The position numbers and the translations under genes are program-made. A model generated the notes under the pieces. It saw only the letters and a list, made by a program, of their open reading frames with translations, did no database searches and was not told where the DNA came from. Positions 63,893 to 64,000 of a stretch of 64,000 bases of DNA are shown piece by piece. Numbering within the stretch: the first letter of the stretch is position 1; every line of letters starts with the position of its first letter. The DNA is from Mycosphaerelloides madeirae. Lineage: Eukaryota; Ascomycota; Dothideomycetes; Mycosphaerellales; Mycosphaerellaceae. The DNA lies in NCBI GenBank assembly GCA_002785995.1, contig NHNV01000008.1, forward strand, positions 484,397-548,396. Reading direction: 5' to 3'.

Positions 63893-64000
63893 TTGTTGGT
63901 TCGGTTTGGTTTGGAATAGGGTGTCATTCCAATCCAAACCAAACTGCAGAGGGTGGGATTCCAGTGGTATTCCAATCCTAATGAGGCAATCCAAAACCAA
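63893..64000. repeat. Imperfect inverted repeat at right edge
   Basis: GTTTGGTTTGGAAT at 63907-63920 is mirrored by ATTCC...AAACCAAAC at about 63926-63944, and related CCAATCC/CCAAAACCAA pieces continue to the window end. This looks like the edge of a mobile element or a simple-sequence tract; the window ends before it can be defined. Confidence 0.45.

Noticed and set aside
1..64000. CRISPR arrays, rRNA genes, polyketide or peptide synthetase genes, intact transposase genes
   Set aside because: Looked for; nothing matching was seen in the window.

Overview
This window is nuclear DNA of a filamentous ascomycete. Its protein genes carry short introns (47-69 nt) with GT-AG ends and CTRAY branch sites. 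The encoded proteins include fungus-typical families: Trs130, a GT15 mannosyltransferase, a WLM metalloprotease, Rrg7 and a fungal rhodopsin-domain protein. Gene style and intron size suggest Pezizomycotina, perhaps Dothideomycetes; that placement is inference. About 30 protein genes can be supported, most rebuilt here across introns, plus two tRNA genes.

Layout. 0-20 kb is housekeeping: TRS130 (TRAPPII), homocysteine synthase, long-chain acyl-CoA synthetase, a MARVEL membrane protein, a ubiquitin-like/WLM protease, a coiled-coil protein divergent from RVB2, a TupA-like binding-protein-fold gene and a GNAT acetyltransferase. 20-30 kb holds a type II membrane protein, PUS9-like pseudouridine synthase, a broken GFO/IDH/MocA oxidoreductase, a probable MEI4 homologue, and ELP2 head-to-head with URM1. 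30-35 kb holds an interrupted tRNA-Gln gene, APC13 and a KTR/KRE2 mannosyltransferase. 36-51 kb is looser and metabolic: zinc alcohol dehydrogenase, sugar transporter, alpha/beta hydrolase, an interrupted tRNA-Thr gene, DHA1-type MFS transporter, GFA-domain protein and a broken SMP-30 lactonase. 50.7-62 kb returns to dense genes: secreted histidine phosphatase, F-box protein, small membrane protein, alcohol acyltransferase, RRG7, MED21, a disordered protein and TTC27. The right edge cuts a rhodopsin-domain gene next to inverted-repeat sequence.

The main discovery candidate is the pair of tRNA genes. Both tRNA-Gln(CUG) at 30617-30819 (minus) and tRNA-Thr(UGU) at 43961-44157 (plus) fold into perfect cloverleaves only after removal of three introns each. 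One is the usual small intron after position 37. The other two (51-54 nt) look exactly like mRNA introns, with GT...AG ends and CTAAC/CTGAC/CTAAT branch-like sites. One splits the acceptor stem between nucleotides 4 and 5 in both genes; the other splits the T arm. Pol III-type T-run terminators follow both genes. This implies that tRNA precursors in this species may be processed by the spliceosome as well as by tRNA endonuclease.

Other themes: three translation-related tRNA-modification genes (PUS9, ELP2, URM1) lie within 8 kb; two pseudogenes whose internal stops all fit C-to-T changes at CpA (RIP-like) sites; and very short first coding exons, down to the bare ATG in APC13.
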